Positions 26,387 through 34,200 of a stretch of DNA of 64,000 nucleotides are shown here, piece by piece. How positions within the stretch are numbered: the first letter of the stretch is position 1; each line of letters begins with the position of its first letter. A program made the position numbers and the translations under genes. Under the pieces are notes generated by a model. It ran no database searches. It was not told where the DNA came from and saw only the letters and a list, made by a program, of their open reading frames with translations. Origin of the DNA: Bacteroides sp. (GTDB lineage Bacteria; Bacteroidota; Bacteroidia; Bacteroidales; Muribaculaceae); the NCBI GenBank assembly GCA_014802265.1, contig JAAVCP010000027.1, positions 1 through 64,000 of the forward strand. Reading direction: 5' to 3'.

Positions 26387-27145
26387 TTATTTCTTCCCCG
26401 AATGACCGAGCCACTCAAGAAATTCTTTTCTTCTGGCAGCCGTAATGACTTCTGTGCGTCTTGTTGCACCCGCCACCAACTCTATATGCAAGCGTCCTTT
26501 AAAATACCTGGATATCTGCGTTATACAATCAACAGATGCTACAACAGAGCGTGACACCGGATAAAACAAACGTGGGTCAAACAATTCTGATACTTCTCTA
26601 AGTGAGGCAAAATCAGTTACTCGGCTACTGCCGTCTTTAAGCACCAGTGATACATATTTATCTGCTGCCTCAATCCACGCCACATCTTCAGTTTTCACAA
26701 AATAATAACCCATACGGGTTGTGATAAGCACTCTTCCACTTGAGCGAGGAGTAATCGCCGCTACAAGAGAAGAATAGTCAGGCTCAACAGGCAAATGCAA
26801 CTCATACTTTTCAATGGCTTTCGCCACTTCTTCTTTCAAAATTGGTTTAAGCAAATAGTCTACACTGTTGACTTTAAACGCTTTTAATGCATATTCATCA
26901 TAAGCCGTAGTAAAAATAACCGGTACGTCAAGATCTATCTTATTGAAAATGTCAAAACAATTGCCATCATCAAGTTCAATATCCATAAATATCAAACTCA
27001 CATCATTGTCTTCACTAAAATATCTGACACAATCGCTTACGGATTCCGATGTGAACACACATTCATAATCCGGACGCAAGCTCTCTATTATTCTTCTGAG
27101 GTTATCGCGTGCAAATTCCTCATCTTCTATTATAGCATATTTCAT
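26387..27145 (-). CDS. LytTR-family response regulator
   Basis: The 252-residue protein has a receiver domain with the acidic pocket IIEDEE, the phosphoacceptor Asp in IFMDIELDDG, Thr in FTTAYDEYAL and Lys in LLKPI. It also has a LytTR DNA-binding domain at about residues 140-245 (VLITTRMGYYFVKTEDVAWIEAADKYV and LFYPVSRSVVASVDCI). It is the partner of the LytS-type kinase encoded just upstream; the ORFs overlap by 4 bp (27142-27145). It probably controls the surface-protein genes that follow, but no binding sites were identified. Confidence 0.92.
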   Translation of the reverse strand: MKYAIIEDEEFARDNLRRIIESLRPDYECVFTSESVSDCVRYFSEDNDVSLIFMDIELDDGNCFDIFNKIDLDVPVIFTTAYDEYALKAFKVNSVDYLLKPILKEEVAKAIEKYELHLPVEPDYSSLVAAITPRSSGRVLITTRMGYYFVKTEDVAWIEAADKYVSLVLKDGSSRVTDFASLREVSELFDPRLFYPVSRSVVASVDCITQISRYFKGRLHIELVAGATRRTEVITAARRKEFLEWLGHSGKK

Positions 27146-28164
27146 AACTTAGATTCGGTAATGACTGGAACATGGGCACTAAATACAGCTCCATCGTTTA
27201 CTATGTAAAATCTATTTCCTTTTATTGCATATAGCTGAGTGAGATATCGAAGTCCGACTTTCCCAATCGAGTCTGCAAAACGCTGACGAATTGGATTTGA
27301 AACTATTATGTCTGTTTTACTTATTCTAATTGTCACCTCCATGGGCAATGCCGATGAAATGATGTTGTGTTTGGTGACATTCTCTATAAGCAATTGCATG
27401 GTGAACGGCACAACATACATATCGTCTTCGGCTGTCCCTTCTATTATAACCTGAAATTTATTATTGTATCTCATTTTAAGCACTGACACGTATGAGCCTA
27501 AAAATTCAAGTTCTTTTTTTAATTTTACAATTTCACGGTTTTGCTGCGCCATTATATAACGATACATTCTCGCCAACTCGTGTATGAAGTATTCAGCTTT
27601 ACCACTGTCAACGGAGACAATGGAACAAAGCAGATTAAGAGAATTAAACAGGAAATGTGGATTGACTTGTGCCTTAAGGGCATCATACTGATATTGTAAC
27701 GCCAGATTACGTGCTTCTTCTGTTTCTTTAAGAGATCTCAGTAGCTTAGTAAAATAATACACCAGTTCCATACACATAAAAATTGTAATGTCATTAAGGA
27801 ATATGCCAACCCAATCCATTTTAGAAAATTCTATATGACTTATCTGACCAAGATAAAACTCTACTGTTAAATAAACTACACCTATACCAAATGTAAACAC
27901 AACCGACAAAAGTAAGTCAACAATTATTTTCTTGTGCAGACTGAGCGATATAGTAAACCTAAACACTATAAACAAGTTTGACAGAGAAAGAACCAGATTA
28001 GGTATAAAATTCTTTATCACTCCCGCCAGCAAGTCATTGATATCGTTATATGGAAACATCGTGCCAAATCTTACGGCATTATAGAATGTCTGAAACCAGC
28101 AATAATAACCTATTATCGCCAGTGACCATATTAACACACTCTTTTTTCTCTTCGTCATTGTCAT
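27142..28164 (-). CDS. LytS-type sensor histidine kinase
   Basis: The 340-residue protein has four hydrophobic helices in the first 145 residues, then a short coiled region and the HisKA_3/LytS-type phosphorylation site VNPHFLFNSLNLL. A degenerate ATPase domain follows (LLIENVTKHNI for the N box, and KVGLRYLTQLYAI). The glycine-rich ATP-lid motifs are weak, as in many LytS/YehU-type kinases. It phosphorylates the downstream LytTR regulator. ATG 28164 is used; ATG 28158 is also possible. Confidence 0.88.
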   Translation of the reverse strand: MTMTKRKKSVLIWSLAIIGYYCWFQTFYNAVRFGTMFPYNDINDLLAGVIKNFIPNLVLSLSNLFIVFRFTISLSLHKKIIVDLLLSVVFTFGIGVVYLTVEFYLGQISHIEFSKMDWVGIFLNDITIFMCMELVYYFTKLLRSLKETEEARNLALQYQYDALKAQVNPHFLFNSLNLLCSIVSVDSGKAEYFIHELARMYRYIMAQQNREIVKLKKELEFLGSYVSVLKMRYNNKFQVIIEGTAEDDMYVVPFTMQLLIENVTKHNIISSALPMEVTIRISKTDIIVSNPIRQRFADSIGKVGLRYLTQLYAIKGNRFYIVNDGAVFSAHVPVITESKL

Positions 28165-28481
28165 GTATCAACAGTATTACTGCGTGTTTTCGACTTTTAG
28201 CTACTTCACTTAAACATAGCCGCTACAAATTTAGTAAAATTATAGGAATAAAATATGTTAACAACGTAGAATTTATACATTTTATCTATGAACTTATAGA
28301 CCAACATTAAGAAATGCCTTAGCCTGAAAAAAAGTTAACTCATAGAAATCAAATAACACACTCAAATAATTGAGAATGATATCGGAAAATAATTATAACT
28401 CACTATTACATCTTTACATTATTTTTTATTACTTTTGCCATATAATCTAAAATTATTGACTAATTAGGATAACACCATATT
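28165..28481. promoter_or_regulatory. Divergent intergenic region with -7 box (TACTTTTG, 28430-28437)
   Basis: This 317-bp AT-rich stretch holds TACTTTTG at 28430-28437 on the plus strand, 45 nt before the flavodoxin gene. I see no RNA gene or repeat here. Confidence 0.45.
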
Positions 28482-29321
28482 ATGAAAAAACTTTATTTTT
28501 TACCGGTAATGGCTGCCGGATTACTGTGCAGCTGCAGCAATAAATCAACTGCCGGTGCCGATGGAAGCTCCAATAATAATGACAGTACGCTTATAGTGTA
28601 TTATTCACAGACAGGGGCGACCAAGTCAGTTGCAGAAGAATTTCAGAAGCTATTAAAATGTGATATTACCGCTATCGAAGCTGTGAATCCTTATGACGGG
28701 GATTATGATGCCACTATTCAACGTTGGCGTAAAGAACTTGAAGACAGTGTGAAAGTTGAGATTAAACCTCTCAGTGTCAATCTTGATGATTACAATACCG
28801 TTTTCCTCGGATTCCCAATATGGGGTGGTACCTATGCCTTGCCGATGGCTACATTCCTTGCCGATAACTCCTTAGAGAGTAAAAAGGTAGTTACTTTCGC
28901 TACCTTCGGGAGTGGTGGCATCGACTCAGCTACCACTAATATATCTACAGTTCAACCGGGGGCAAAAGTAATAAAAGGTTATGGCGTAAGAAATGCCAGA
29001 ATAGAAAAAGCCCCGGCTGAGATTGAGAGATTCCTTATTGAAAATGACTATATTGTCGGTGAGATCGAAGCATTACCGGAATATTCCTCATCATCAGCCG
29101 TCACTGAAGAGGAGGTAAAAGTGTTTAATGAGGCATGTGGCAGTTATAAGTTCCCTCTCGGCACACCGGTCAGTGTAGCAACACGCACCACATCTGATGG
29201 CAAAGACTACAAGTTTGACGTAAAATCACAGTCGCCTGACGGAAAGGAGTCTTCTTCCACTATCTACGTTACCGTCCCCAACGGACAAGCCCCGGAATTC
29301 ACCGAAGTAATCAGACACTAA
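28482..29321 (+). CDS. Flavodoxin-domain lipoprotein
   Basis: The 279-residue protein has a lipobox (AAGLLCSC with Cys in the AGLLC/CSC region) and a flavodoxin domain from about residue 38: IVYYSQTGATKSVAEEFQ is the FMN phosphate loop, and GFPIWGGTYALPM is the second loop with aromatic stacking residues. The C-terminal 70 residues (YKFDVKSQSPDGKESSSTIYV) form a small extra beta domain. It is exported and probably membrane-anchored, so it may act as a periplasmic FMN electron carrier. It stands alone with its own terminator. Confidence 0.85.
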   Translation: MKKLYFLPVMAAGLLCSCSNKSTAGADGSSNNNDSTLIVYYSQTGATKSVAEEFQKLLKCDITAIEAVNPYDGDYDATIQRWRKELEDSVKVEIKPLSVNLDDYNTVFLGFPIWGGTYALPMATFLADNSLESKKVVTFATFGSGGIDSATTNISTVQPGAKVIKGYGVRNARIEKAPAEIERFLIENDYIVGEIEALPEYSSSSAVTEEEVKVFNEACGSYKFPLGTPVSVATRTTSDGKDYKFDVKSQSPDGKESSSTIYVTVPNGQAPEFTEVIRH

Positions 29322-29330
29322 GAATAAAAA

Positions 29331-29360
29331 TGGAAAAATTCAATGAATTTTTCCATTTTT
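29331..29360 (+). terminator. Intrinsic terminator of the flavodoxin lipoprotein gene
   Basis: TGGAAAAATTC (29331-29341) and GAATTTTTCCA (29345-29355) pair perfectly around AAT, followed by TTTTT. It starts 10 nt after the stop codon. Confidence 0.85.
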
Positions 29361-29426
29361 ATTCACCTAAATTAATTTGTTTAGATTAATTTTGTAGTTG
29401 AATAATACAATAACCAAATAAATAGG

Positions 29427-29858
29427 ATGAAAAAAGAAATGGGACAATCCACTTTAGGGGAATGTATTCGCCTTGAGCGTAAAAAAGCAGGTCTAACACA
29501 AGTCCAGGTTGGGGATCGTGTTGGTTTGAGTGCACGTCAGATCTCAAAGATTGAAAATGGTGCCTCAATTACTCCTGAAACAGCCTCATTCATTTTGAGC
29601 AAGATGGGATCAGAACTCCAATTTAAGACTGACACTCCTAATAAAGACGATAAATCAACTATTCTTTTCCTAATGTCAGTGATACATAACTACTCACGCA
29701 TAAAAGACATTCCTCTCAGCAGAGCTTTTCGCTATTTAAAAACTTTCAAAGGGCTTGATTACCTTTTAAGATATAAAGAAATTGAACAAACTTTGTCATA
29801 CGAAGACATTGTAGACAATCTATCCCGAGTTTGTGCTAACAATGGTGGAGCTTTATGA
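29427..29858 (+). CDS. XRE-type helix-turn-helix protein with DUF3791-like C terminus
   Basis: The 143-residue protein has an N-terminal XRE/Cro helix-turn-helix (LGECIRLERKKAGLTQVQVGD, VGLSARQISKIENG). The C-terminal 70 residues (ILFLMSVIHNYSRIKDIPLSR, YLKTFKGLDYLLRY, TLSYEDIVDNL) match the DUF3791 pattern. It is first of a three-gene cassette, 4-bp overlapping the DUF3990 gene (29855-29858). By position it is the likely antitoxin-type repressor of the cassette. A TAATTTTG box lies at 29387-29394. ATG 29439 is an alternative start. Confidence 0.78.
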   Translation: MKKEMGQSTLGECIRLERKKAGLTQVQVGDRVGLSARQISKIENGASITPETASFILSKMGSELQFKTDTPNKDDKSTILFLMSVIHNYSRIKDIPLSRAFRYLKTFKGLDYLLRYKEIEQTLSYEDIVDNLSRVCANNGGAL

Positions 29859-30355
29859 AGCTTTATCATGGTAGTAATTGTAAGATAACCTTAGTTAATC
29901 TTGCATTCTCTCGAGAATATATGGACTTTGGTAAAGGGTTTTATTTAACCCCAGACTTTCAACGAGCTGTCACAATGGCAAATCGAAGCGTAGAGTTAAG
30001 AGGCTCAGGAACTCCTGAAATAAATCCTTTTATATTCAATCGTTCATCATGTCCTAAAGATATGGTAATCAAAGAATTTAAAAGCAATACATGGGAATGG
30101 GCGGAATTTGTGATGCATAACAGAGATAAGCTATTAATTCCACCATATAATCATGGATATGATATTGTAATTGGTCCGGTAGCAGACTCAAGGGTTGACG
30201 CTGTAATCACAGCCTATAAGAAAGAATTCGGTCATCATTATCTAAGATCCGAAAATCTAAAAGAATTGGCGGTACGATTAAAATATCCAGGATCAATTTA
30301 TATACAATACTGCTTTTGCTCTGAAAAAGCACTAAATTTTCTATTTAGAGATTAA
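29855..30355 (+). CDS. DUF3990-domain protein (possible ADP-ribosyltransferase-fold toxin)
   Basis: The 166-residue protein begins MKLYHGSN, then DFGKGFYLTPDFQRA, and ends with YIQYCFCSEKALNFL, the DUF3990 pattern. DUF3990 has been linked by fold to ADP-ribosyltransferases; the YHGSN and FYLT segments resemble the NAD-binding motifs of such toxins. Function is unproven. It lies between an XRE/DUF3791-type protein and a small 66-residue protein, an arrangement I know as recurrent in gut bacteria and reminiscent of a toxin-antitoxin module. Confidence 0.78.
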   Translation: MKLYHGSNCKITLVNLAFSREYMDFGKGFYLTPDFQRAVTMANRSVELRGSGTPEINPFIFNRSSCPKDMVIKEFKSNTWEWAEFVMHNRDKLLIPPYNHGYDIVIGPVADSRVDAVITAYKKEFGHHYLRSENLKELAVRLKYPGSIYIQYCFCSEKALNFLFRD

Positions 30356-30363
30356 TAACTACT

Positions 30364-30564
30364 ATGGGAACTTCAGTTGAGGAAATACTTTCAGAACTTG
30401 TAATTAGAGTAGCCAATCACTTTGATTTAAATTCTTATGATGCACTGGCAATCGTTGCGCAATCTAAGATAGCAAATGAATTGAGTCTAAAAGGCAACCA
30501 TCAAAATCTAACTTTAAATAAACTAAGCGAACAGCTTTATGAAGAAATTGCAAAAGCTAAATAG
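30364..30564 (+). CDS. Small protein of the DUF3990 cassette (66 aa)
   Basis: The 66-residue protein is helical and hydrophilic (VEEILSELVIRVANHF, NKLSEQLYEEIAKAK). It begins 8 bp after the DUF3990 stop on the same strand, so it is co-transcribed. I recognise no family with certainty. Its position makes it a possible second antitoxin or a regulator of the DUF3990 protein. The cassette ends at a terminator hairpin at 30587-30637. Confidence 0.6.
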   Translation: MGTSVEEILSELVIRVANHFDLNSYDALAIVAQSKIANELSLKGNHQNLTLNKLSEQLYEEIAKAK

Positions 30565-30586
30565 ATTATATTAAGCATTTTATTAC

Positions 30587-30637
30587 AACCAAACAGCGGC
30601 ACAACTATAATAGTTATGCCACTGTCCATCATTGGTT
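30587..30637. terminator. Hairpin between convergent genes
   Basis: AACCAA (30587-30592) pairs with TTGGTT (30632-30637), and GGCA...TGCC and AACTAT...AGTT segments nest inside. It can terminate both the cassette and the OYE gene, which converge. Confidence 0.5.
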
Positions 30638-30667
30638 TTATAACTTATGATCAACGTAAAAAATGTA

Positions 30668-31714
30668 TTAGCTGAAAGACTCTTTCAATTTTGGAAGGAC
30701 GGGACCGAAGACGCAACGCTCGTATTTGGTTTGGAACACTTCAAAGCATTTGTTGCAGTGCAGACACCTTGACTTCTCAATCTCTCCTTCATGAAGCTTT
30801 GTTAAAAAGTCGGGTTGTGTGAGCAACGCACGCGACAGAGATACAAAATCAGTCACTTCCAAAGCCTTCTCAATAGTCTCCTTTGAGAAAATACCGCCCA
30901 CCAATGATAACGGCATCTCAGGAAACCGTTCCTTAAGGTATTTCACTGCGTCAAGATAATAAAGAGTGTCAGTACGTCTTTTTCTCGCAAAATCAGCACC
31001 ACTTACCTCTACAAGATTAACACCGGCTTCCACAAGGGTCTGACAATAATAAGCCAACAATTCAAAATCATCTTTAGCTGCCTCAGTATTGTGGGCGTTA
31101 ATCTTGACCATAATTATGAAATCCGCTCCACAAGCCTTCCTGATGCCCTCAACAATCTCTTTTGGCAGACGGATACAGTTCTCATCTGAACCGCCATATT
31201 GATCAGTGCGCTTATTAATATCTACATTAACAACTGCCTGCAGCAGATACCAATGGGCAATATGAACCTGTATACCATCGAATCCGGCTTTCTGTGCCCT
31301 TACAGCGGCAGAAATAAACCAATCGCGGATACGTTCCATCTCTTCAGTTGAAATACTATTGAAATCAATGGGATGCAGCCCTTTGGAACCGGCATGGGAA
31401 AGTTGGGCAATAGCCACTACTCCATATTCATGTAGCTTTGAGGGTATACGCCTGAGACCATCTATATATCGGTCATCACCGATGCAAAGCTGCATTTCGT
31501 CGGCACGATAGCCGAGGTCAGGACTTACGCTGATATGACCTGTTATGACAGTACCAACCTCATTACGCGCGAGCATATCATACATGTCAATCTCCGCATC
31601 ACTGACCGTGCCATCCGGATTACCGAGATGATCATTAGTGGCACTGCGTATAAAACTGTTTTTAGTCGGTATACCATTAATGCTACCCGGTGTAAACATT
31701 TTAATATCTTCCAT
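30668..31714 (-). CDS. OYE-family NADH:flavin oxidoreductase (2,4-dienoyl-CoA reductase-like)
   Basis: The 348-residue protein is an FMN-dependent Old Yellow Enzyme-type TIM barrel: IPTKNSFIRSAT at the N terminus, VAIAQLSHAGSKG, and GFDGIQVHIAHWYLLQ, then LVGGIFSKET as the phosphate-binding loop. The C terminus has SRCLHCNKCF, the first part of the Fe-S-type cysteine cluster seen in dienoyl-CoA reductases, but the second NAD-binding half is absent. It reduces activated C=C bonds or other electrophiles. It is separated from the MBL operon by a terminator at 31751-31787. Confidence 0.88.
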   Translation of the reverse strand: MEDIKMFTPGSINGIPTKNSFIRSATNDHLGNPDGTVSDAEIDMYDMLARNEVGTVITGHISVSPDLGYRADEMQLCIGDDRYIDGLRRIPSKLHEYGVVAIAQLSHAGSKGLHPIDFNSISTEEMERIRDWFISAAVRAQKAGFDGIQVHIAHWYLLQAVVNVDINKRTDQYGGSDENCIRLPKEIVEGIRKACGADFIIMVKINAHNTEAAKDDFELLAYYCQTLVEAGVNLVEVSGADFARKRRTDTLYYLDAVKYLKERFPEMPLSLVGGIFSKETIEKALEVTDFVSLSRALLTQPDFLTKLHEGEIEKSRCLHCNKCFEVFQTKYERCVFGPVLPKLKESFS

Positions 31715-31750
31715 TTATATAATTTATTTATTCTAAGTTAAATCAAGACA

Positions 31751-31787
31751 AAAACCAAAAGTATCAATCCTATGGTCTTTTGGTTTT
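31751..31787 (-). terminator. Terminator of the MarR-FrnE-MBL operon
   Basis: AAAACCAAAAG (31751-31761) and CTTTTGGTTTT (31777-31787) pair with a 15-nt loop; the minus strand continues with TTTTTGTC. It lies 54 nt past the MBL gene stop. Confidence 0.7.
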
Positions 31788-31841
31788 TGATCTTTTATAT
31801 ATACACAAATTTTAACTTCAAATAGTGTTACACTGCTGCCG

Positions 31842-32468
31842 CTATCCTAATAATAATCTCCTTTCCTGGGCTACCGTTATCGGTGATGAATGTCCCGACA
31901 ACAGCACGGTATTATCCGGCAGAGTCAGTATCTTATTCACGATAGATTCCTCCAATTCACGGCGATTACCACCCGGGAAATGGGTCAGACCGGGTCCATG
32001 CTCATAAAGAGTATCACCTACAAAAGCCGCCGCTGCCTCCGGTGAATAGTAAGTCACAGAGCCCGGTGTATGCCCGGGTGTATGAATCACCTTCAAATAA
32101 AAACCGGAATTAGCTTTCAACTTTATTATCTCCCCATCATACAACTCCTCGTAGTGAGGCACAGTAATCGGATTTCCTGAATTTCCACTCAGATTCAAAT
32201 AAGGATCTGACAGATAACGCGCATCGGAGGGATATATGTAGATTGGTGCTACAAGTTTCTCCCGCAAAAGCTCGGCAGCCCCCATGTGGTCAAAATGCCC
32301 ATGAGTAAGGAGAATTTTCTCAATATGCCATCCGTTACGTATTATTGTGTCGTAGATAAGACCAGCTTGTGCTCCGGGATCAATGAGAAAACCCGATTTC
32401 GACACATCATCAATGTAGAAATAGCAATTTTCGGCAAACACGCCCTGTACTGTCAATTCACTGATCAT
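31842..32468 (-). CDS. MBL-fold metallo-hydrolase (glyoxalase II-like)
   Basis: ATG 32468 was chosen over upstream options because a GGGGAGGA Shine-Dalgarno-like sequence lies just before it, rare in this window, and because longer forms run into the DsbA-like gene. The 208-residue protein has THGHFDHMG (HxHxDH zinc motif), HTPGHTPGSV, VGDTLYEHG and SGHSSPI, the complete MBL ligand set. It probably hydrolyses a thioester or other ester. It is the third gene of an operon with a MarR regulator and a FrnE-like oxidoreductase. Confidence 0.88.
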   Translation of the reverse strand: MISELTVQGVFAENCYFYIDDVSKSGFLIDPGAQAGLIYDTIIRNGWHIEKILLTHGHFDHMGAAELLREKLVAPIYIYPSDARYLSDPYLNLSGNSGNPITVPHYEELYDGEIIKLKANSGFYLKVIHTPGHTPGSVTYYSPEAAAAFVGDTLYEHGPGLTHFPGGNRRELEESIVNKILTLPDNTVLLSGHSSPITVAQERRLLLG

Positions 32469-32490
32469 AGCTGTTCCTCCCCTATTATCA

Positions 32491-33207
32491 TTACAAAAGT
32501 TCGCAGCCTTCTGGACCACAAGCGTGCGGACGCTCAGAAGCATTGTCTTCGGCTTCCTTCTCCTGCTTCTTAAGCTCTCTTCTCAATGCTGACTTAAAAC
32601 CGTCAATTGTCATAGCTCCCGGCACGGCAAATCCTCCGTTGAATACAATATACGGAACTCCATGCACACCGCGCATAGCTGCCTCACGCTCGTCAAAACG
32701 AACCTCATCGTTATATTTGTCTGACTCCAGAACTTCCTTGACTTCTTTCTCATCCATACCTACAGCCACTGCTTTCTCAAGCAATACCTTATGGTCGGCA
32801 AGAACAAGGTTCTCAGTGAAATACGCAGCAAACAATGCTTCATTGAGCCTGCCAACTGTGTCACGGTCATACTTTGCCTCAGCAAGTTTCATCAGTCGGT
32901 GAGCATCACGTGTGTTAGAATACAGGGTGGTGGCATAACGGAAATCAATTCCCAATTCCTTACCCAAATCTGAAATCTGTTGAATTTGCTGCTTTGCTCC
33001 CTCAAGCGAAAGGCGATATTTCATTGCAAACCGTTCCGGAGTAGTTGTGGTCACTTCCTTAGGCGCAGTTGGGTCAAGCTCAAATGCGCGGAAATCAATC
33101 TGCACATCATCTTTGAGACCAAGTTCTTCAATCGCACGCTGAAGGCGTGTTTCACCAATGTAGCAATAGGGGCATGCAAAGTCGCTCCAGATTGTGAGTG
33201 TAATCAT
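32491..33207 (-). CDS. FrnE-like DsbA-family thiol-disulfide oxidoreductase
   Basis: The 238-residue protein opens with TIWSDFACPYCYIG, the thioredoxin-fold CPYC active site, followed by the DsbA-type helical insert (residues about 60-160) and the cis-Pro loop GVPYIVFN. It lacks a signal peptide, so unlike periplasmic DsbA it is cytoplasmic, as in the FrnE group. The C terminus ends HACGPEGCELL, a second Cys pair that may bind metal or act as a redox relay. It follows the MarR gene by 42 bp in the same operon. Confidence 0.9.
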   Translation of the reverse strand: MITLTIWSDFACPYCYIGETRLQRAIEELGLKDDVQIDFRAFELDPTAPKEVTTTTPERFAMKYRLSLEGAKQQIQQISDLGKELGIDFRYATTLYSNTRDAHRLMKLAEAKYDRDTVGRLNEALFAAYFTENLVLADHKVLLEKAVAVGMDEKEVKEVLESDKYNDEVRFDEREAAMRGVHGVPYIVFNGGFAVPGAMTIDGFKSALRRELKKQEKEAEDNASERPHACGPEGCELL

Positions 33208-33249
33208 AGTGTTGTCCTTTCTTTTTTAGTTATGGTTGAAGTTAATTTT

Positions 33250-33678
33250 TTATTGAATTATCTTTTTTAATACTCTGGCGAATACAGTCTTCTCCTCAGA
33301 CGTAAGCATTGAACTTAATGCCTCATGTCGGGTCTTTGCCACTTCCATCACCTTTGGCTCGATTCCCCTCCCTTTGGGCGATAGATAGACCTTAAGACAT
33401 TTGTGACTAACGCACTCAGTCGATACCAGACCTTTTTTAACCATGGCAGATACACATCTGCTCACGCCTCCCTTGTCTTTACCGACCATAGCCGCAATCT
33501 CACATTGCTGCATGCCGTCTTGAGTATAGAGTGCCCGAAGAATAAGGTATTCCGACACTGTGATTTTGAGTCCTGCTTCAGCCAATGCCTCGGCAAGCCG
33601 ACTTACAAGTGTCTGATACGCTGTTCCCAGCATACAACCCACATTGGGCATTCCATATAGAGTTCTTTCATTCGTCAT
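33250..33678 (-). CDS. MarR-family transcriptional regulator
   Basis: The MarR fold is clear: KITVSEYLILRALYTQDGMQQCEIAAMVGKDKGGVSR (winged-helix recognition part, split here), VSAMVKKGLVS and YLSPKG. I chose ATG 33678 (142 residues); the frame is also open from 33723 but that would add 15 residues not typical for the family. Several Cys occur (including CEIAAM, SRCVS and ECVSHKC), so a thiol-sensing mode is plausible. It diverges from the thioredoxin-VKOR genes across a region with three AACCTTAAA boxes, likely operators. Confidence 0.82.
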   Translation of the reverse strand: MTNERTLYGMPNVGCMLGTAYQTLVSRLAEALAEAGLKITVSEYLILRALYTQDGMQQCEIAAMVGKDKGGVSRCVSAMVKKGLVSTECVSHKCLKVYLSPKGRGIEPKVMEVAKTRHEALSSMLTSEEKTVFARVLKKIIQ

Positions 33679-33781
33679 AGCATCAATTAAACAATCAACA
33701 GAATAAAATGGTTGACATGACAACTATTTTTTCTTATTAATTCTGCCAATATTAATTATATGCTTGTCTATTCTTAACGCA

Positions 33782-33849
33782 AACCTTAAACCATCTGAGT
33801 ATCTCATACGTTTTAAGGTTGTCGGAAATCTGATCCGGCAACCTTAAAA
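33782..33849 (+). promoter_or_regulatory. Triple AACCTTAAA repeat in the divergent MarR/thioredoxin region
   Basis: AACCTTAAA occurs at 33782-33790 and 33840-33848 directly, and its complement TTTAAGGTT at 33812-33820. The last two make an 11-bp stem (TTTTAAGGTTG / CAACCTTAAAA) with an inner CGGA/TCCG pair. Candidate MarR operators or an attenuator upstream of the thioredoxin gene (33873). Confidence 0.55.
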
Positions 33850-33872
33850 TAAACACTAAAATTATTAAGACT

Positions 33873-34166
33873 ATGATTTACACAGAAGCAATCACTACCA
33901 CTCCGGTGGTATTAGTAGAATTTTACGCCACATGGTGTCCTCACTGCAGAAGAATGATGCCCGTAGTGGCTCAGATAAAGGAACTACTTCAGGGCACGGT
34001 AGATGTCTATCAGTTTGACATTGACGCTAATGAAGCTGTGGCAGATGCCCAAGGTGTAAACGCTACTCCTACTTTCATTATTTATCGTGATGGTCAGGAA
34101 GTATGGCGTGAAAGTGGAGAAATGGACGGACAATTCCTGCTCGACAAAGTGCAATCTTTCCTTTGA
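33873..34166 (+). CDS. Small thioredoxin
   Basis: The 97-residue protein is a compact thioredoxin: VEFYATWCPHCRRMMPV has the CxxC active site (WCPHC rather than WCGPC), and NATPTFIIYRDG holds the cis-Pro. It has no signal peptide and is cytoplasmic. WCPHC often indicates a more oxidising or DsbA-like potential. It precedes the VKOR-domain gene by 34 bp and is opposite the FrnE-like gene, so these are likely electron partners. Confidence 0.9.
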   Translation: MIYTEAITTTPVVLVEFYATWCPHCRRMMPVVAQIKELLQGTVDVYQFDIDANEAVADAQGVNATPTFIIYRDGQEVWRESGEMDGQFLLDKVQSFL

Positions 34167-34200
34167 TTCATTGAAATTGAGGGACTAAAACTCCCATACT

